Part shown: positions 5,396 to 5,925 of the stretch, piece after piece | How positions within the stretch are numbered: the first letter of the stretch is position 1 | How the letters are laid out: each line of letters starts with the position of its first letter | Assembly (NCBI GenBank): GCA_018897475.1 | Contig: JAHIKS010000125.1 | Location: 1 to 5,925 of the forward strand | Direction of reading: 5' to 3' | Length of the DNA stretch: 5,925 nt | Source: Candidatus Altarchaeota archaeon | GTDB taxonomy: Archaea > Altiarchaeota > Altiarchaeia > IMC4 > QMZM01 | The notes under the pieces: model-generated | The model's input: only the letters and a program-made list of their open reading frames with translations | Told to the model about the DNA's origin: nothing | Database searches by the model: none | Made by a program: the position numbers and the translations under genes

Positions 5396-5925
5396 AGTTT
5401 CCTGCTTCTTCGACGAGGCATGCCCCACTAATGGGGGGTAGAGGTCTCATCTCCACAGGCGTTAGTTCGGGTCGCACCGACCCTACCTCTAAGAGAGCCT
5501 TATTCAATATGTTTATCGCAGCATTGTGGTCTCTGTCTATTACAAAACCACAGGCAGGGCATTTGTGGGTTCTAACCCATATCTGCTTGTAGACGTGATT
5601 TCCACATCTGCTACAATTTTGTGTTGTGTTTTTTGGGTCTACCTTTACGAGCGCCCTACCAGCACCCTCCGCCTTGTAGGACAGCATCTGAACGAAGGTT
5701 GACCATGCGGAATCTACTTTGTTTTTGGAGTTATGAGAGGACTCTATCATCTCCTTGACCGATAAGTCCTCTACAGCTATCAAATCATAATTATCGATGT
5801 AGTAGTGGGAGAGTTTGTGTAGGAAGTCTCTGCGTCTGTCGGTTATTCTTTCGTGAATCCTTGCGAGCCTGACGATTTGCCTTAGTCTATTCTTTGAGCC
5901 TTTCTTCTTCCTTGAGAGTTTTCTC
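5379..5925 (-). CDS. tnpB: TnpB RNA-guided nuclease (IS605/IS1341 family), 5' end beyond window
   Basis: The frame is open from the window edge to the TAG at 5379-5381, giving 181 residues, about the C-terminal 45% of a TnpB. Starts inside it, such as the TTG at 5783, are internal: the 47 residues before that TTG are clearly TnpB. Numbering from the edge: a basic bridge-helix-like stretch SRKKKGSKNRLRQIVRLAR (4-22), the DFLHKLS motif (33-39), the RuvC-II block LIAVEDL with E52 (48-54), zinc-finger pairs CSRC (104-107) and CPAC (122-125), and RuvC-III DRDHNAA (130-136). The tail RPELTPVE then VEEAGN is typical of archaeal TnpB. The first RuvC aspartate lies outside the window. TnpB cuts DNA using an omegaRNA read from its own 3' end and supports retention or homing of the element. 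All catalytic and zinc residues in view are intact, so nothing here suggests decay. Confidence 0.95.
   Translation of the reverse strand, partial: RKLSRKKKGSKNRLRQIVRLARIHERITDRRRDFLHKLSHYYIDNYDLIAVEDLSVKEMIESSHNSKNKVDSAWSTFVQMLSYKAEGAGRALVKVDPKNTTQNCSRCGNHVYKQIWVRTHKCPACGFVIDRDHNAAINILNKALLEVGSVRPELTPVEMRPLPPISGACLVEEAGNSFQKL
5439..5491 (-). repeat. Nested stem-loop inside the tnpB 3' coding region
   Basis: A 7-bp outer stem (5485-5491 with 5439-5445) encloses a perfect 6-bp hairpin with a 3-base loop (5469-5483). It lies within codons for the low-complexity TnpB tail (around SVRPELTPVEMRPL). This is the part of the gene where RNA structure is expected to constrain the codons as much as the protein. 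Confidence 0.5.

Larger units (their letters stand above)
5357..5495 (-). ncRNA. Predicted omegaRNA (sotRNA) scaffold overlapping the tnpB 3' end
   Basis: TnpB families use an RNA that overlaps the 3' end of their gene and runs off the element end into the flank, which serves as the guide. Here the last ~115 bases of tnpB plus 22 downstream bases are rich in self-complementarity on the minus strand. There is a 6-bp perfect hairpin GGGTCG-GTG-CGACCC (5469-5483). It is enclosed by a 7-bp stem, TAGAGGT (5485-5491) with ACCTCTA (5439-5445). A CCCCA-TTAG-TGGGG hairpin (5423-5436) and the terminal 11-bp hairpin (5367-5395) follow. The multi-stem fold at the expected position is good support. The 5' end is a guess, and the guide would continue to about 5337. 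Confidence 0.55.
5357..5925 (-). mobile_element. IS200/IS605-superfamily (IS1341-type) element, right-end portion
   Basis: The segment holds the C-terminal part of tnpB plus its downstream hairpins. The 5' part lies beyond the right window edge, so I cannot say whether tnpA is present. I place the right end near the TTCAC at 5361-5357, six bases past the terminal hairpin, with an uncertainty of several bases. No target-site duplication is expected for this superfamily, so the boundary cannot be confirmed from repeats. GC of tnpB looks similar to the host genes (29 of 60 bases in one line), so it is not an obvious compositional outlier. Confidence 0.75.

Noticed and set aside
5781..5783. TTG at 5783 as the start of a small 134-residue zinc-ribbon protein
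   Set aside because: The frame continues without a stop to the window edge, and the 47 residues before the TTG match the TnpB bridge-helix and RuvC-II region, so it is an internal codon.
1..5925. CRISPR array, tRNA, rRNA or replication origin
   Set aside because: There are no regularly spaced repeats, cloverleaf or rRNA motifs, and almost all bases are coding. The only repeated short words are GAATTC and TATATCCAAT.

Overview
This window comes from an archaeon, probably euryarchaeal, with roughly 45-55% GC in its housekeeping genes. The evidence is a two-AAA-domain Cdc48/VAT ATPase with an archaeal-type D1 pore loop (KYYGES), a long archaeal/Pus7-type TruD, an archaeal-type TnpB C-terminus, gaps of 27-46 bases between genes, and no usable Shine-Dalgarno site in front of any gene whose start is visible. 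I cannot name the lineage from this sequence alone.

All five genes lie on the minus strand and are described here in transcription order, right to left. (1) At 5379-5925 is the C-terminal part of a TnpB nuclease from an IS200/IS605 or IS1341-type element. Its 3' end and the following bases hold several nested hairpins, as expected for an overlapping omegaRNA (sotRNA) and the element's right end. (2) At 4088-5332 is truD, the tRNA U13 pseudouridine synthase. (3) At 1880-4060, 27 bases after truD, is cdc48, a protein unfoldase ending in a possible proteasome-docking motif. (4) At 1055-1837 is an unrecognised seven-helix membrane protein, clearly more AT-rich than its neighbours. (5) At 1-1015 is the N-terminal 338 codons of nnr, the bifunctional NAD(P)HX repair enzyme. 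It is still open at the left edge, so a search for complete ORFs misses it.

truD and cdc48 may be co-transcribed. The membrane-protein gene and nnr each have a TATA-like element in the preceding gap and share a 10-base motif there. The core genes do not form one pathway: tRNA modification, protein quality control and nicotinamide-cofactor repair are general housekeeping functions. The accessory pieces are the TnpB element, whose end lies about 24 bases from the truD start, and the AT-rich membrane-protein gene.

No wholly new system is evident. The points most worth checking are the omegaRNA and its guide running into truD, the loss or replacement of the truD promoter, the Cdc48 C-terminal A-Y-G, the orphan 7-TM protein, the shortened epimerase segment in Nnr, and a strong excess of GAATTC. 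There is no gene-free stretch longer than about 50 bases.
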